64,000 bases of DNA from Caballeronia sp. M1242 (GTDB lineage: Bacteria; Pseudomonadota; Gammaproteobacteria; Burkholderiales; Burkholderiaceae), in NCBI RefSeq assembly GCF_017220215.1, contig NZ_CP071129.1:1178001-1242000 (forward strand), written 5' to 3'. This document shows positions 42,926 through 52,021 of this stretch, piece by piece; position 1 is the stretch's first letter; the number at the start of each line of letters is the position of its first letter. Below the pieces are notes generated by a model. It saw only the letters and a list, made by a program, of their open reading frames with translations. It was not told the DNA's origin and searched no databases. The position numbers were made by a program, and so were the translations under genes.

Positions 42926-43936
42926 ATGGCAATTCCGACACTCGATCCCAACGCGCCCGACTTCACGCGCCGCTATGTGAATCTCGCGGACCCGCGTCTG
43001 GGCGCGCAGGCACTCGAGGCGAGCGACGATTTCTTCGCGCCGAAGGAACGCATGCTGAACCCCGAGCCGGCCGTGTTCATCCCCGGCAAATACGACGAGC
43101 ACGGCAAGTGGATGGACGGCTGGGAAACGCGCCGCAAGCGCACGACCGGCTACGACTGGTGCATCGTCAAGCTGGCGCGGCCGGGCGTGATCAAGGGCAT
43201 CGATCTGGACACGAGCCACTTCACCGGCAACTTCCCGCCGGCGGCGTCGATCGAAGGCGCGCATGTCGCCGACGGCGCGCCGAGCCAGTCCACGCAATGG
43301 ACGGAAATCGTGCCGTCCACGACGCTGCAGGGCAATAGCCATCACTATCTGGATGTCGCCTCGGCCGAGCCGTTCACGCACTTGCGCGTGAACATCTATC
43401 CGGACGGCGGCATCGCGCGTTTGCGGGTGTACGGTCAGCCGCAACTCGACTGGCGCAACGCGGATCGCAATGAACTGTTCGATCTCGCCGCGATGGAAAA
43501 CGGCGCGTACATGGTCGGCACGAACAACCAGCACTTCGGTCTCGCGTCCACGCTTTTGATGCCGGGCCGCGGCGTCAATATGGGCGATGGCTGGGAAACC
43601 CGCCGCCGCCGCGAGCCGGGCAACGACTGGTGTATCGTCGCGCTCGCGCAGCCGGGCATTATCAAGAAAGTCGAAGTGGATACCGCACACTTCAAGGGCA
43701 ATTTCCCCGACCGCTGCTCTTTGCAGGCGGCGTATGTGAAGGGCGGCACGGACAGCTCGCTCGTCACGCAGGCCATGTTCTGGCCGGTGCTGTTGTCGGA
43801 ACAGAAGCTGCAGATGGACAAGCAGCATTTCTTCGAGTCCGAACTCGCGGCGCTCGGCCCGGTCACGCACGTGCGCTTCAACATCTACCCGGACGGCGGC
43901 GTGTCGCGCCTGCGTCTTTTCGGAACGCTTGCATGA
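42926..43936 (+). CDS. alc: Allantoicase
   Basis: Allantoicase splits allantoate into S-ureidoglycolate and urea. The 336-residue protein has the two internal jelly-roll repeats of the family: [19 protein letters not shown] (first) and [19 protein letters not shown] (second), each followed by a GNFP motif (HFTGNFPP and HFKGNFPD), the duplicated hallmark. A leading AGGACGAAG lies before ATG 42926. It overlaps allA by 4 nt. Confidence 0.95.
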   Translation: MAIPTLDPNAPDFTRRYVNLADPRLGAQALEASDDFFAPKERMLNPEPAVFIPGKYDEHGKWMDGWETRRKRTTGYDWCIVKLARPGVIKGIDLDTSHFTGNFPPAASIEGAHVADGAPSQSTQWTEIVPSTTLQGNSHHYLDVASAEPFTHLRVNIYPDGGIARLRVYGQPQLDWRNADRNELFDLAAMENGAYMVGTNNQHFGLASTLLMPGRGVNMGDGWETRRRREPGNDWCIVALAQPGIIKKVEVDTAHFKGNFPDRCSLQAAYVKGGTDSSLVTQAMFWPVLLSEQKLQMDKQHFFESELAALGPVTHVRFNIYPDGGVSRLRLFGTLA

Positions 43937-44436
43937 TGAAGACGCTCGCGATCGAACCGTTGACGCGCGCGGCGTTCGAGCCTTTCGGCGATGTGATCGA
44001 GCTCGACGGCGCGAAGCAGATCCCGATCAACCTCGGCACGACGATCCGCTTTCACGATCTCTGCAAGGTCGACGTGACGGATGAGGGCGGCCGCACGCTC
44101 GTGAATCTCTTTCGCGGACAGCCGCGCGTGCTGCCGTTCGAAGTAAAGATGATGGAGCGTCATCCGCTCGGCTCGCAGGCGTTCATTCCGCTCGACGATC
44201 GGCCGTATCTCGTGGTCGTCGCGCCGGCGGGAGAACTCGACGAATCGCAGATTCGCGCGTTCGTCACGCGCGGCTGGCAGGGCGTGAATTACGCAAAAGG
44301 CGTCTGGCATCATCCGCTCATTGCGCTGGATAAGGTCAGCGATTTCATCGTCGTCGATCGCGGCGGGGAAGGCTTGAATCTGAACGAGCAGGACCTGAGA
44401 GAGTCGTTGTGGCTGACACAAGAGGCGCTGCGCTGA
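43933..44436 (+). CDS. allA: Ureidoglycolate lyase
   Basis: AllA releases urea from ureidoglycolate to give glyoxylate, the last step of the pathway. The 167-residue cupin-fold protein has [13 protein letters not shown] near the N-terminus, the conserved [16 protein letters not shown] (His, Gln), and [11 protein letters not shown] (metal/active-site histidines). The start ATG 43933 overlaps the alc stop. A terminator follows, so puuE-uraD-alc-allA is one operon. Confidence 0.94.
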   Translation: MMKTLAIEPLTRAAFEPFGDVIELDGAKQIPINLGTTIRFHDLCKVDVTDEGGRTLVNLFRGQPRVLPFEVKMMERHPLGSQAFIPLDDRPYLVVVAPAGELDESQIRAFVTRGWQGVNYAKGVWHHPLIALDKVSDFIVVDRGGEGLNLNEQDLRESLWLTQEALR

Positions 44437-44469
44437 GGCATCGCCCGAATCGCCCATGGCAGTCACGGA

Positions 44470-44499
44470 AAGACCGGCGCAGCATGGCCGGTCTTTTTT
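44470..44499 (+). terminator. Terminator after allA
   Basis: AAGACCGGC (44470-44478) pairs with GCCGGTCTT (44487-44495), followed by a TTTTTT run. It ends the puuE-uraD-alc-allA transcript before the aldolase gene. Confidence 0.85.
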
Positions 44500-44544
44500 A
44501 TTGCGCGCTACACTATGCGGCTACTTCCGACCAAGCGACTCACG

Positions 44545-45564
44545 ATGCCAGCACGCCAGATCGACCTACGCAGCGATACCGTCACCCGCCCGAGCCAGGC
44601 GATGCTCGCCGCCATGTCGGCCGCCGAAGTCGGCGACGACGTCTGGGGCGACGATCCCACCGTTCTCAAGCTCCAGTCCACGCTCGCGGAGCGCACCGGC
44701 AAGGAAGCGGGCCTGTTCTTTCCGAGCGGCACGCAAAGCAACCTCGCCGCGCTGATGGCGCACTGCGCGCGCGGCGACGAGTACATCGTCGGGCAGGCGG
44801 CGCACACGTACAAATACGAAGGCGGCGGGGCGGCGGTGCTCGGCAGCATTCAGCCGCAGCCTATCGAAAACGCGCCGGACGGCTCGTTGCCGCTCGACAA
44901 GATCGCGGCGGCGATCAAGCCCATCGATGACCACTTCGCGCGTTCGCGCCTGCTCGCGCTGGAAAACACCATCGGCGGGAAAGTGCTGCGGGCCGACTAC
45001 GTGGCGCAGGCGACGAAGCTGGCCCGCGATCGCGGCCTCTCGACGCATCTGGACGGCGCGCGCATCTTCAACGCGGTGGTGGCGTCGGACCGGCCGGTGA
45101 GCGAACTGTGCGCGCCGTTCGATACCGTCTCCATCTGCTTTTCGAAAGGCCTCGGCGCGCCGGTCGGTTCGGTGCTGGTGGGCAGCAAGGCGCTCGTCGA
45201 TGTCGCGCACCGCTGGCGCAAGGTGCTCGGCGGCGGCATGCGGCAGGCGGGCGTGCTCGCGGCGGCGTGCCTTCACGCGCTCGATCATCATGTCGACGGG
45301 CTCGCGCAGGATCACGAGAACGCGGCGCGGCTCGCAGCGGGGCTTGCCGGCATCGACGGAATCGTGATTCAGTCGCAAGCGACCAACATGGTGTTCGCGC
45401 AGATTCCCGCGAAGCACTGCGCGCCGCTCGAAGCTTGGCTCAAGGAACGCGGCATTCTCACGCAGATGCTGTACGCATCGCGGTTCGTGACGCATCGCGA
45501 TGTGTCGCGCGAAGATATCGACACGGTCATCGACGCGGTCAAAGCCTACTTCGCCGCGCAATGA
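44545..45564 (+). CDS. ltaE: Low-specificity L-threonine aldolase
   Basis: A PLP-dependent aldolase that cleaves L-threonine/L-allo-threonine to glycine and acetaldehyde, reversible in vitro. The 339-residue product has the family N-terminus IDLRSDTVTRPSQAM, the PLP aspartate of THLDGAR and the Schiff-base Lys in SICFSKGLGAP. I chose ATG 44545; an earlier ATG at 44515 would lie against the terminator. Its place inside the purine block is unexplained; glycine or glyoxylate metabolism is a possible link. Confidence 0.9.
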   Translation: MPARQIDLRSDTVTRPSQAMLAAMSAAEVGDDVWGDDPTVLKLQSTLAERTGKEAGLFFPSGTQSNLAALMAHCARGDEYIVGQAAHTYKYEGGGAAVLGSIQPQPIENAPDGSLPLDKIAAAIKPIDDHFARSRLLALENTIGGKVLRADYVAQATKLARDRGLSTHLDGARIFNAVVASDRPVSELCAPFDTVSICFSKGLGAPVGSVLVGSKALVDVAHRWRKVLGGGMRQAGVLAAACLHALDHHVDGLAQDHENAARLAAGLAGIDGIVIQSQATNMVFAQIPAKHCAPLEAWLKERGILTQMLYASRFVTHRDVSREDIDTVIDAVKAYFAAQ

Positions 45565-45600
45565 AAAACGGGCCGATCGGCGCTAACCGATCGGCCCGTC
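45564..45600. terminator. Bidirectional terminator between ltaE and puuD
   Basis: ACGGGCCGATCGG (45568-45580) and CCGATCGGCCCGT (45587-45599) form a perfect 13-bp stem with A-run before it. The two genes converge here, so it may serve both. Confidence 0.8.
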
Positions 45601-45618
45601 TCGCATCGGCAGCGATGC

Positions 45619-46812
45619 TTACTGCACCGCGCCTCCGTCAAACCATGCAGCGATCTTCTGACGCTCGGCATCCGTCATTTGCGTGACGTTGCCAAGCGGC
45701 ATCGCTTTCAGCGTCACCGCCTGCTGATGCACGCGCTGCGCGTTCTGGCGAATCTCGGCGGGCGTGTCGAGGAGAACGCCTGCGGGCGCGCTGCCCATCA
45801 TCGTCGGATGCGCGGAGTGGCACGCCGCGCAACGCTGCTGGATGATCGGCTGAATGTCGGCGACCTTGATCGTCGGCGCACCAGCGGCCTGCGCGACCGG
45901 CACCGTCGGCGCGGGCATCGTCCACGCGAATGCGCCGAGCACCAGCACGAGACCCGCGACCGGCATGTACCACAGCACCTGCCCGCGATGACGCATCACG
46001 AAGAACTGACGGATCAGCGCGCCCGCCAGCATGATGAGCACGAGGATCACCCAGTTGTACTTGTGCGTGTAAGTCATCGCGTAGTGGTTGGACAGCATCG
46101 CGAAGACGACCGGCAGCGTGAAGTACGTGTTGTGCACGGAACGTTGCTTGCCCCGCTTGCCGTAGATGGCGTTCGGCGTTTCGCCCTTGAGCATTGCCGC
46201 GACCATCTTGCGCTGTCCCGGAATGATGACGAAGAACACGTTCGCGGACATGATCGTCGCGATCATCGCGCCGGTGATCAGATACGCCGCGCGGCCCGAG
46301 AATACGTGACACGCCACGAACGCCGCGATCAGCACGTAGATGCCGACGCAGATGCCGAGCAGCTTGTCGTTGTGGCCGAGCAGGCGGCAGAGCGAATCGT
46401 AGACGATCCAGCCGGCCATCAGAAAGCCGAGCGCCGCCGACACCGCAACGACCGGTCCCATGTCGAGCACGTTCTTGTCGATCAGATAGGTGCTCGGCGA
46501 GAGCAGATACAGCACGAAGAAGAGGCCGAAGCCGGACATCCACGTGGTGTAGGACGGCCAGAACGACCAGTGCAGGTTCTCCGGCATGTCCTGCGGCGCA
46601 ACCGAATACTTCTGCATGTGATAGAAGCCGCCGCCGTGCACGTGCCAGAAGTCGCCGAACACGCCGCGCCGGCGCGCGTTCGGGTCCTGCGGCGGTTTCA
46701 GGCTGTTGTCGAGCGCGACGAAATAGAACGACTCGCCGATCCACGCGATCGCCACGATCACGTGCAGACAGCGCAAGACCAGGTTCAGCCAGTCGGTGAT
46801 AAAGCCTTCCAT
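45619..46812 (-). CDS. puuD: Membrane-bound cytochrome c urate oxidase PuuD
   Basis: PuuD oxidises urate to 5-hydroxyisourate and passes electrons to the respiratory chain through its own cytochrome domain, unlike the soluble H2O2-producing uricase. The 397-residue protein has several N-terminal membrane segments with conserved histidines (for example WHVHGGGFYHMQKY) and a C-terminal cytochrome c domain with the heme motif CAACH (about residues 328-332). GGAGGAG immediately upstream marks ATG 46812. uraH lies 76 nt upstream in the same direction. Confidence 0.9.
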   Translation of the reverse strand: MEGFITDWLNLVLRCLHVIVAIAWIGESFYFVALDNSLKPPQDPNARRRGVFGDFWHVHGGGFYHMQKYSVAPQDMPENLHWSFWPSYTTWMSGFGLFFVLYLLSPSTYLIDKNVLDMGPVVAVSAALGFLMAGWIVYDSLCRLLGHNDKLLGICVGIYVLIAAFVACHVFSGRAAYLITGAMIATIMSANVFFVIIPGQRKMVAAMLKGETPNAIYGKRGKQRSVHNTYFTLPVVFAMLSNHYAMTYTHKYNWVILVLIMLAGALIRQFFVMRHRGQVLWYMPVAGLVLVLGAFAWTMPAPTVPVAQAAGAPTIKVADIQPIIQQRCAACHSAHPTMMGSAPAGVLLDTPAEIRQNAQRVHQQAVTLKAMPLGNVTQMTDAERQKIAAWFDGGAVQ

Positions 46813-46888
46813 GAACTCCTCCACTACCGATTCGTTATGCGCACGCCGTCGATGCGCGGCGTGCTGTGATCGCTATGTCTGGCGCGTG

Positions 46889-47248
46889 TTAGCTGCCGCG
46901 ATACGTGCTGTACGCCCACGGCGAGACCAAGAGCGGCACGTGATAATGCGCGGCGGCGTCCGCGATGCCGAAGCGCAGCACGACGCGATCGACGAAGCGC
47001 GGTTCGGGCACTTTCACGCCAAGCGCGGCGAAATAATCGCCCGCGTGAAAGACGAGTTCGTATTCGCCGGTTTTGAGTTCCGCGCCTTCGAGCAGCGGCG
47101 CGTCGCAGCGGCCGTCGTCGTTGGTCCGGGTGGTCTTGATTGCGCGCCGGGTGTCGCCGGATAGCGCGAAGAGCTCGACTTGGATGTTTGCGCCGGGGCG
47201 GCCGTGCGCGGTGTCGAGGACGTGGGTGGTGAGCTTGCCCATTCGCAT
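46889..47248 (-). CDS. uraH: 5-hydroxyisourate hydrolase
   Basis: A transthyretin-like enzyme that hydrolyses 5-hydroxyisourate, the PuuD product, to OHCU. The 119-residue protein has the conserved N-terminal THVLDTAHGRPG (catalytic His), the central HYHVPLL and the diagnostic C-terminus YSTYRGS. I chose the start at 47248 (MRMGKLTTHV) with AAGGA 5 nt upstream; the ATG at 47242 is an equal alternative. The cytoplasmic form is likely because no signal peptide is seen. Confidence 0.94.
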   Translation of the reverse strand: MRMGKLTTHVLDTAHGRPGANIQVELFALSGDTRRAIKTTRTNDDGRCDAPLLEGAELKTGEYELVFHAGDYFAALGVKVPEPRFVDRVVLRFGIADAAAHYHVPLLVSPWAYSTYRGS

Positions 47249-47707
47249 GTTCCTTGTGTTGTGCGATGTCCGGCTCGCGCATCGATCCGAAATCCGCACT
47301 GTGGGGAACCGTGCGGCGGCGGCGGATCGAGGCTCCACGTCAGTGGCTACATACCCGTCGGCGTTTCAGATGCGCGCCGTGTACAGCATTGTAGAAATTC
47401 GAGACGCGCTGTGCGTCCGCGATAGGAAAGATAATGCCGGGCGCATGAGCGCCGCGCTCCCGCAACGCCACGGTGCGCGGACGACCTGCACGGCTTTCGC
47501 TGCGATGCTACCTGCGCCAAAATTCGCAAATATATCGCCGGGCTGAACTCGACTATGACGGCTCCGTGATTGCCGCCAAGTTTTTGGCTGCCGACAGTGA
47601 CACCGCGCGCAATCGAGCCGCGTCCCGAAGACGGCGTTCCACGCTGGGTAACCGGGGCTTTCACTGGTCCTCTTACCCTGATGCAACCCGTTTACGGAGA
47701 ACATTCG
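47249..47707. promoter_or_regulatory. Divergent region between uraH and the deaminase gene
   Basis: These 459 nt have no gene that I can support. They must contain the promoters for uraH-puuD (minus) and the deaminase (plus). An AT-rich patch (AAATTCGCAAATATATCG, about 47519-47536) is the most promoter-like part. No operator matching the GntR gene inverted repeat was found. Confidence 0.4.
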
Positions 47708-49078
47708 ATGAACGCGACACCCCGCAGCCTGCTCGTCAAGAACGCCCACATGCTCGTCACGATGGACGCAGAGCGCCGCGAAATCGCCGATGGCGGCCTC
47801 TTTATCGAAGGCAACCGCATCGTCGCGGTCGGGCCGACGAGCGCGCTTCCGCAGACCGCCGACGACGTGCTCGACATGCGCGGGCATCTCGTCATTCCCG
47901 GCCTCGTCAACACGCATCACCATATGTATCAGAGCCTGACGCGGGCGGTTCCGGCCGCGCAGAACGCCGAACTCTTCGGCTGGCTCACGAACCTCTACAA
48001 GATCTGGGCGCATCTGACGCCCGAGATGATCGCGGTCTCCACGACAACCGCGATGGCCGAACTGCTGCTCTCCGGCTGCACGACATCGAGCGATCACCTG
48101 TACATCTACCCGAACGGCAGCCGGCTCGACGACAGCATCGCGGCGGCGCGCGACATCGGTATGCGCTTTCACGCGGCGCGCGGGAGCATGAGCGTCGGCC
48201 AGAAAGACGGCGGGCTGCCGCCGGATTCGGTCGTCGAGAAAGAAGACGCGATTCTGAAGGACTCGCAGCGCCTCATCGAGACGTATCACGACGAAGGCCG
48301 CTACGCGATGCTGCGCGTGGTCGTCGCGCCGTGTTCGCCGTTTTCGGTGAGCCGCGAGCTGATGCGCGATTCCGCGGCGCTCGCGCGTCGGTACGGCGTG
48401 TCGCTGCACACGCATCTGGCGGAAAACGTCAACGATGTCGCGTACAGCCGCGAGAAGTTCGGCATGACGCCCGCCGAATATGCCGAAGACCTGGGCTGGG
48501 TCGGCCATGACGTATGGCACGCGCATTGTGTGCAGCTCGACAAGCCGGGCATCGATCTTTTCGCGCGCACGGGAACCGGCGTCGCGCATTGTCCGTGTTC
48601 GAACATGCGGCTCGCGTCCGGCATCGCGCCGATCCGCGCGATGCGCGACGCGGGCGTGCCCGTCGGGCTAGGCGTGGACGGCTCGGCATCGAACGATGGC
48701 GCGCAGATGGTCGCCGAGGTGCGGCAGGCGCTTTTGCTCCAGCGCGTCGGGTTTGGACCGGATGCCATGACCGCGCGCGAAGCGCTCGAAATCGCGACGC
48801 TCGGCGGGGCGAAGGTACTGAACCGCGACGACATCGGCGCGCTCGCGCCCGGCATGGCGGCGGATTTCGTCTCGTTCGACCTGTCGCAGCCGGCGTTCGC
48901 GGGCGCGCTGCACGATCCCGTCGCGGCGCTCGTGTTCTGCGCGCCGTCGCAGGTCGCGACGAGCGTCATCGACGGGAAAGTGGTCGTGAAGGAAGGGCGC
49001 CTGACGACGGTGGACTTGCGCGCGGTCGTCGAGCGGCATAACGCGCTGGCGGGAGAATTGGCGAATGCGGCGCACTGA
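47708..49078 (+). CDS. 8-oxoguanine deaminase-type amidohydrolase
   Basis: A metal-dependent amidohydrolase of the TrzA/AtzA group, 456 residues. Metal and catalytic motifs are NTHHHMYQSL (His70 and His72), HTHLAEN, HAHCVQLD and GVDGSASND. The run LTRAVPAAQNAELFGWL is characteristic of proteins annotated as 8-oxoguanine deaminase; guanine or related substrates are also possible. The product urate (from 8-oxoguanine) would feed PuuD directly, which fits the context. ATG 47708 has GGAGAAC 9 nt upstream. Confidence 0.85.
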   Translation: MNATPRSLLVKNAHMLVTMDAERREIADGGLFIEGNRIVAVGPTSALPQTADDVLDMRGHLVIPGLVNTHHHMYQSLTRAVPAAQNAELFGWLTNLYKIWAHLTPEMIAVSTTTAMAELLLSGCTTSSDHLYIYPNGSRLDDSIAAARDIGMRFHAARGSMSVGQKDGGLPPDSVVEKEDAILKDSQRLIETYHDEGRYAMLRVVVAPCSPFSVSRELMRDSAALARRYGVSLHTHLAENVNDVAYSREKFGMTPAEYAEDLGWVGHDVWHAHCVQLDKPGIDLFARTGTGVAHCPCSNMRLASGIAPIRAMRDAGVPVGLGVDGSASNDGAQMVAEVRQALLLQRVGFGPDAMTAREALEIATLGGAKVLNRDDIGALAPGMAADFVSFDLSQPAFAGALHDPVAALVFCAPSQVATSVIDGKVVVKEGRLTTVDLRAVVERHNALAGELANAAH

Positions 49079-49113
49079 CGGCGCGATGCGCGTGTCAAGG
49101 TGACGAGCGCGTC

Positions 49114-49227
49114 GTCGCAGTGCGCGACGAGCGTGATCGTCGGGTAAGTGGGCGTGAAAGAGTGCGGTCGTCGACCGGCACAACACGCTGGCGCCCGAAC
49201 TGGCGAACGCGGCGCACCGACGGCGCG
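49114..49227 (+). pseudogene. Decayed second copy of the deaminase 3' end
   Basis: This stretch matches the last part of the upstream deaminase gene in two blocks: 49114-49158 against 48946-48990 (39 of 45 identical) and 49164-49227 against 49022-49085 (55 of 64), with 26 nt lost between them. Translated, the second block reads AVVDRHNTLAPELANAAH against AVVERHNALAGELANAAH. Conservative changes indicate that it once coded protein, so it is a remnant of a tandem paralogue whose body was deleted. It contains an in-frame stop (TAA 49145-49147) and has lost its own stop codon. Confidence 0.85.
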
Positions 49228-49244
49228 CCGCGCCTGCGATCAGG

Positions 49245-50177
49245 TCAAGGCTGATCGATCAGCGACCGCGTCGCCTCAGCGACGAGACTGCGCAGCCAGC
49301 GGACTTCGTCGGAGTAGTGACACCGCTCATGCCAGAGCTGGTAATACTGCATGGGCGGGAAGTCGAGCGGCGCGGGCACCACCGCGAGCGGCAGGAACTT
49401 CGCGTAATGCGCGGCGAACAGGCGCGTGGTCGTGAAGACGAGGTCCGACTTGATGAGCACGTAAGGCGCAAGATTGAAGTACGGCAGCGTGACGACGACA
49501 TGGCGCTTCAGGCGCTCGCGCGCCAGATGCACGTCGATTGCTCCGCGCTGACCGACGGAATAGGGCGTCGGCGCGAGGTGCGGCGCGTTGAGATACTGAT
49601 CGAGCGTGAGCCCGCCGCGCTTCGCGAACGGATGCGTGTTGCTGACGAGACACACGATCTTGTCGACGAAGAGATTCGACAGATGCAGTTGCTCGGGCGG
49701 TTCCGGCCAGTTGCCGACGACGATATCGAGCTTGCCGTCTTCGAGCGCCAGTTCGTAATCGAACGCGGGCCCGAGCGAATGGAACTCGAGCGTCGCGTTC
49801 GGCGCGGCCTGCCGGAAACGCTCGACGACCGTCGGCACGAACAGCACGTTCAGATAGTCGGGACAGCCGATGCGATAGCACCGCACGGACGTCGAAGGGT
49901 CGAAGTTGTGCTGCTGGACCTTGATCCGCTCGATCTCGCGCAGCGCGTTCTGCGTCGGTTCGAGCAGGCGCAGGCCGTATTCGGTCGGCACCATGCCGGA
50001 TTTGCCGCGCACGAGCAGCGGATCGCCGGTGATGTCGCGCAGGCGGCGCAGCGCGGCGCTGATGGCGGGTTGGGACTGATTGAGCTTGACGGCCGCGCGG
50101 GTGACGCTGCGTTCCATCAGCAAGGTATGCAAGACGCGCAATAAGTACGTATCGATCGCCTCGCGTTGCTGACTCAT
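49245..50177 (-). CDS. LysR-family transcriptional regulator
   Basis: A 310-residue LysR-type regulator with the N-terminal winged helix (residues about 5-65: SVTRAAVKLNQSQPAISAAL, then RRLRDITGDPLLVRGKSGM) and a periplasmic-binding-like effector domain from about residue 95. It is divergent from the nucleoside ABC importer across 270 nt with several inverted repeats, so that operon is its probable target. The ligand is unknown. Confidence 0.9.
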   Translation of the reverse strand: MSQQREAIDTYLLRVLHTLLMERSVTRAAVKLNQSQPAISAALRRLRDITGDPLLVRGKSGMVPTEYGLRLLEPTQNALREIERIKVQQHNFDPSTSVRCYRIGCPDYLNVLFVPTVVERFRQAAPNATLEFHSLGPAFDYELALEDGKLDIVVGNWPEPPEQLHLSNLFVDKIVCLVSNTHPFAKRGGLTLDQYLNAPHLAPTPYSVGQRGAIDVHLARERLKRHVVVTLPYFNLAPYVLIKSDLVFTTTRLFAAHYAKFLPLAVVPAPLDFPPMQYYQLWHERCHYSDEVRWLRSLVAEATRSLIDQP

Positions 50178-50447
50178 GATATCTCCACTATATGTTCTGG
50201 CTGATCGACGGCGGGGTACAACATATCATTTTTAATATGACATAGACTTTGCGTCAAGGTGTGGCTAACCCGCAAATACTGGCTCGGCGGGGAGTTGCGC
50301 TAATTTTGAGTTATCGACTTAGCGTCTCGAATTCTGTAAATTCTGCCCGCGATATGAGTTCGTGCGACAACGGTGTCCTGCGCTCGCTCTCGCGGTAATC
50401 CTTTCCAGTCCGGCCTGCTCGGTGGCCGGGCGCTTATTCAGAGCTCA
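50178..50447. promoter_or_regulatory. LysR/ABC importer divergent regulatory region
   Basis: The AT-rich segment holds inverted repeats: ATATGTT (50190-50196) with AACATAT (50220-50226), ATGATAT (50176-50182) with ATATCAT (50223-50229), and TCAT/ATGA around a T/A-rich centre near 50226-50240. This clustering just upstream of the LysR start fits LysR binding sites (T-N11-A type). No gene is present. Confidence 0.55.
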
Positions 50448-52019
50448 ATGGGCGACGCCATTCAAAAGTCGACAACGCCACCGCGCCTGGCGTTGTCCGG
50501 CATCAGCAAGCAGTACCCGTCCGTCAAGGCGAACGACGGCGTGAATCTCGTCGTCATGCCCGGCGAGATCCACGCGGTGCTCGGCGAAAACGGCGCGGGC
50601 AAGTCCACGCTGATGAAGATCATCTACGGCGCCGTGCGCCCGGACGAAGGCGAGATCCGCTGGCAGGGCGAGACCGTCGACATCGGCAGTCCGGCGGCGG
50701 CGCGCAAGCTCGGCATCGGCATGGTGTTTCAGCACTTCTCGCTGTTCGAGACACTGACGGTCGCCGAAAACATCGCGCTCGCGCTCGACGACAAGTTCGA
50801 CATGAAGGCGCTCGCCAAGCGCATTCGGGATGTGTCGAAGGACTACGGGCTCGATGTGGATCCGCAGCGGCACGTTCATAGCCTGACGGTCGGCGAGCGG
50901 CAGCGCGTGGAGATCGTGCGGTGCCTGTTGCAGAACCCGCGGCTGCTCATCATGGACGAGCCGACTTCCGTGCTCACGCCGCAGGCCGTGCAGAAGCTCT
51001 TTACGGTGCTGCGCCGGCTCGCAGCGGAGGGTTGCAGCATTCTTTATATCAGCCACAAGCTCGACGAAATCCAGGCGCTGTGCGAGAACGCCACGGTGAT
51101 GCGCGGCGGCCGCGTGACCGGCAATGTCGATCCGCGCAAGGAAACGCATGCGTCGCTCGCGCAGCTGATGGTAGGTCATTCGCTGCCCGACTACACGCGC
51201 CGCGCCCACACGCCGGGCGATGCGCTGCTCGCGGTCAGGAATCTTTCGGTGGCCAGTCCGGACCCGTTCGGGACGTCGCTCCAGAACGTGTCGTTCGAGG
51301 TGCGCGCGGGCGAAATCTTCGGCATCGCGGGCGTCTCGGGCAATGGCCAGGCGGAACTGCTCGCGGCGCTCTCGGGCGAGATTCGCGATCGTCACGTCGC
51401 GGCCGATGCCGTGTCGATTTGCGGCACGCCCGCGGCGCGGCTCACGGCGGGCGCGCGGCGCCGGCTCGGCTTTGCCTTCGTGCCGGAAGAACGGCTCGGG
51501 CGCGGCGCGGTCCCGGCGATGTCGCTCGCGGAAAACGGCCTACTGACCGCGCATCGGCAACAAATGGTGCGCGGCGGCTGGATTCGCGCGGGCGCGGTGC
51601 GCAGCTTCGCTGACCGCTGCATTCAGGCGTTCGACGTGCGCTGCGGCGGCAGCGGCGCGCTCGCGCAGAGCCTGTCGGGCGGCAACTTGCAGAAGTTCAT
51701 CGTCGGACGCGAGATTTTGCAGGCGCCGAAGGTGCTCGTCGTCGCGCAGCCGACCTGGGGCGTCGATGTCGGCGCGGCCGGTTTCATCCGCCAGCAATTG
51801 CTCGATCTCGCGTCGCGCGGCGTCGCCATTCTCGTGATCTCGGAAGAACTCGAAGAACTGTTCGACATCTGCGACCGGCTCGCGGTGCTCGCGCGCGGCA
51901 AGCTCTCGCCGGTGCGCGCGACGGGCGAGACGAACGCCGAGGAGATCGGCCTCTTCATGGCGGGGCTGTTCGAAGGCAAGCGCGCGGCCGCGGCCGAACT
52001 GGATTCTTTGAGCAAATAA
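50448..52019 (+). CDS. Nucleoside-type ABC transporter, duplicated ATPase
   Basis: A 523-residue ATP-binding subunit with two fused ABC domains, the YufO/RbsA-like arrangement of BMP-dependent nucleoside importers. Domain 1: Walker A GENGAGKST, signature LTVGERQRVE, Walker B LLIMDEPTSVL. Domain 2 has a degenerate Walker A (GVSGNGQAE), signature LSGGNLQKF and a Walker B with Gln for Glu (VVAQPTWGVD), the usual degenerate half. ATG 50448 (MGDAIQKST) has only a weak Shine-Dalgarno; in-frame upstream starts are less family-like. Confidence 0.9.
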   Translation: MGDAIQKSTTPPRLALSGISKQYPSVKANDGVNLVVMPGEIHAVLGENGAGKSTLMKIIYGAVRPDEGEIRWQGETVDIGSPAAARKLGIGMVFQHFSLFETLTVAENIALALDDKFDMKALAKRIRDVSKDYGLDVDPQRHVHSLTVGERQRVEIVRCLLQNPRLLIMDEPTSVLTPQAVQKLFTVLRRLAAEGCSILYISHKLDEIQALCENATVMRGGRVTGNVDPRKETHASLAQLMVGHSLPDYTRRAHTPGDALLAVRNLSVASPDPFGTSLQNVSFEVRAGEIFGIAGVSGNGQAELLAALSGEIRDRHVAADAVSICGTPAARLTAGARRRLGFAFVPEERLGRGAVPAMSLAENGLLTAHRQQMVRGGWIRAGAVRSFADRCIQAFDVRCGGSGALAQSLSGGNLQKFIVGREILQAPKVLVVAQPTWGVDVGAAGFIRQQLLDLASRGVAILVISEELEELFDICDRLAVLARGKLSPVRATGETNAEEIGLFMAGLFEGKRAAAAELDSLSK

Positions 52020-52021
52020 GC

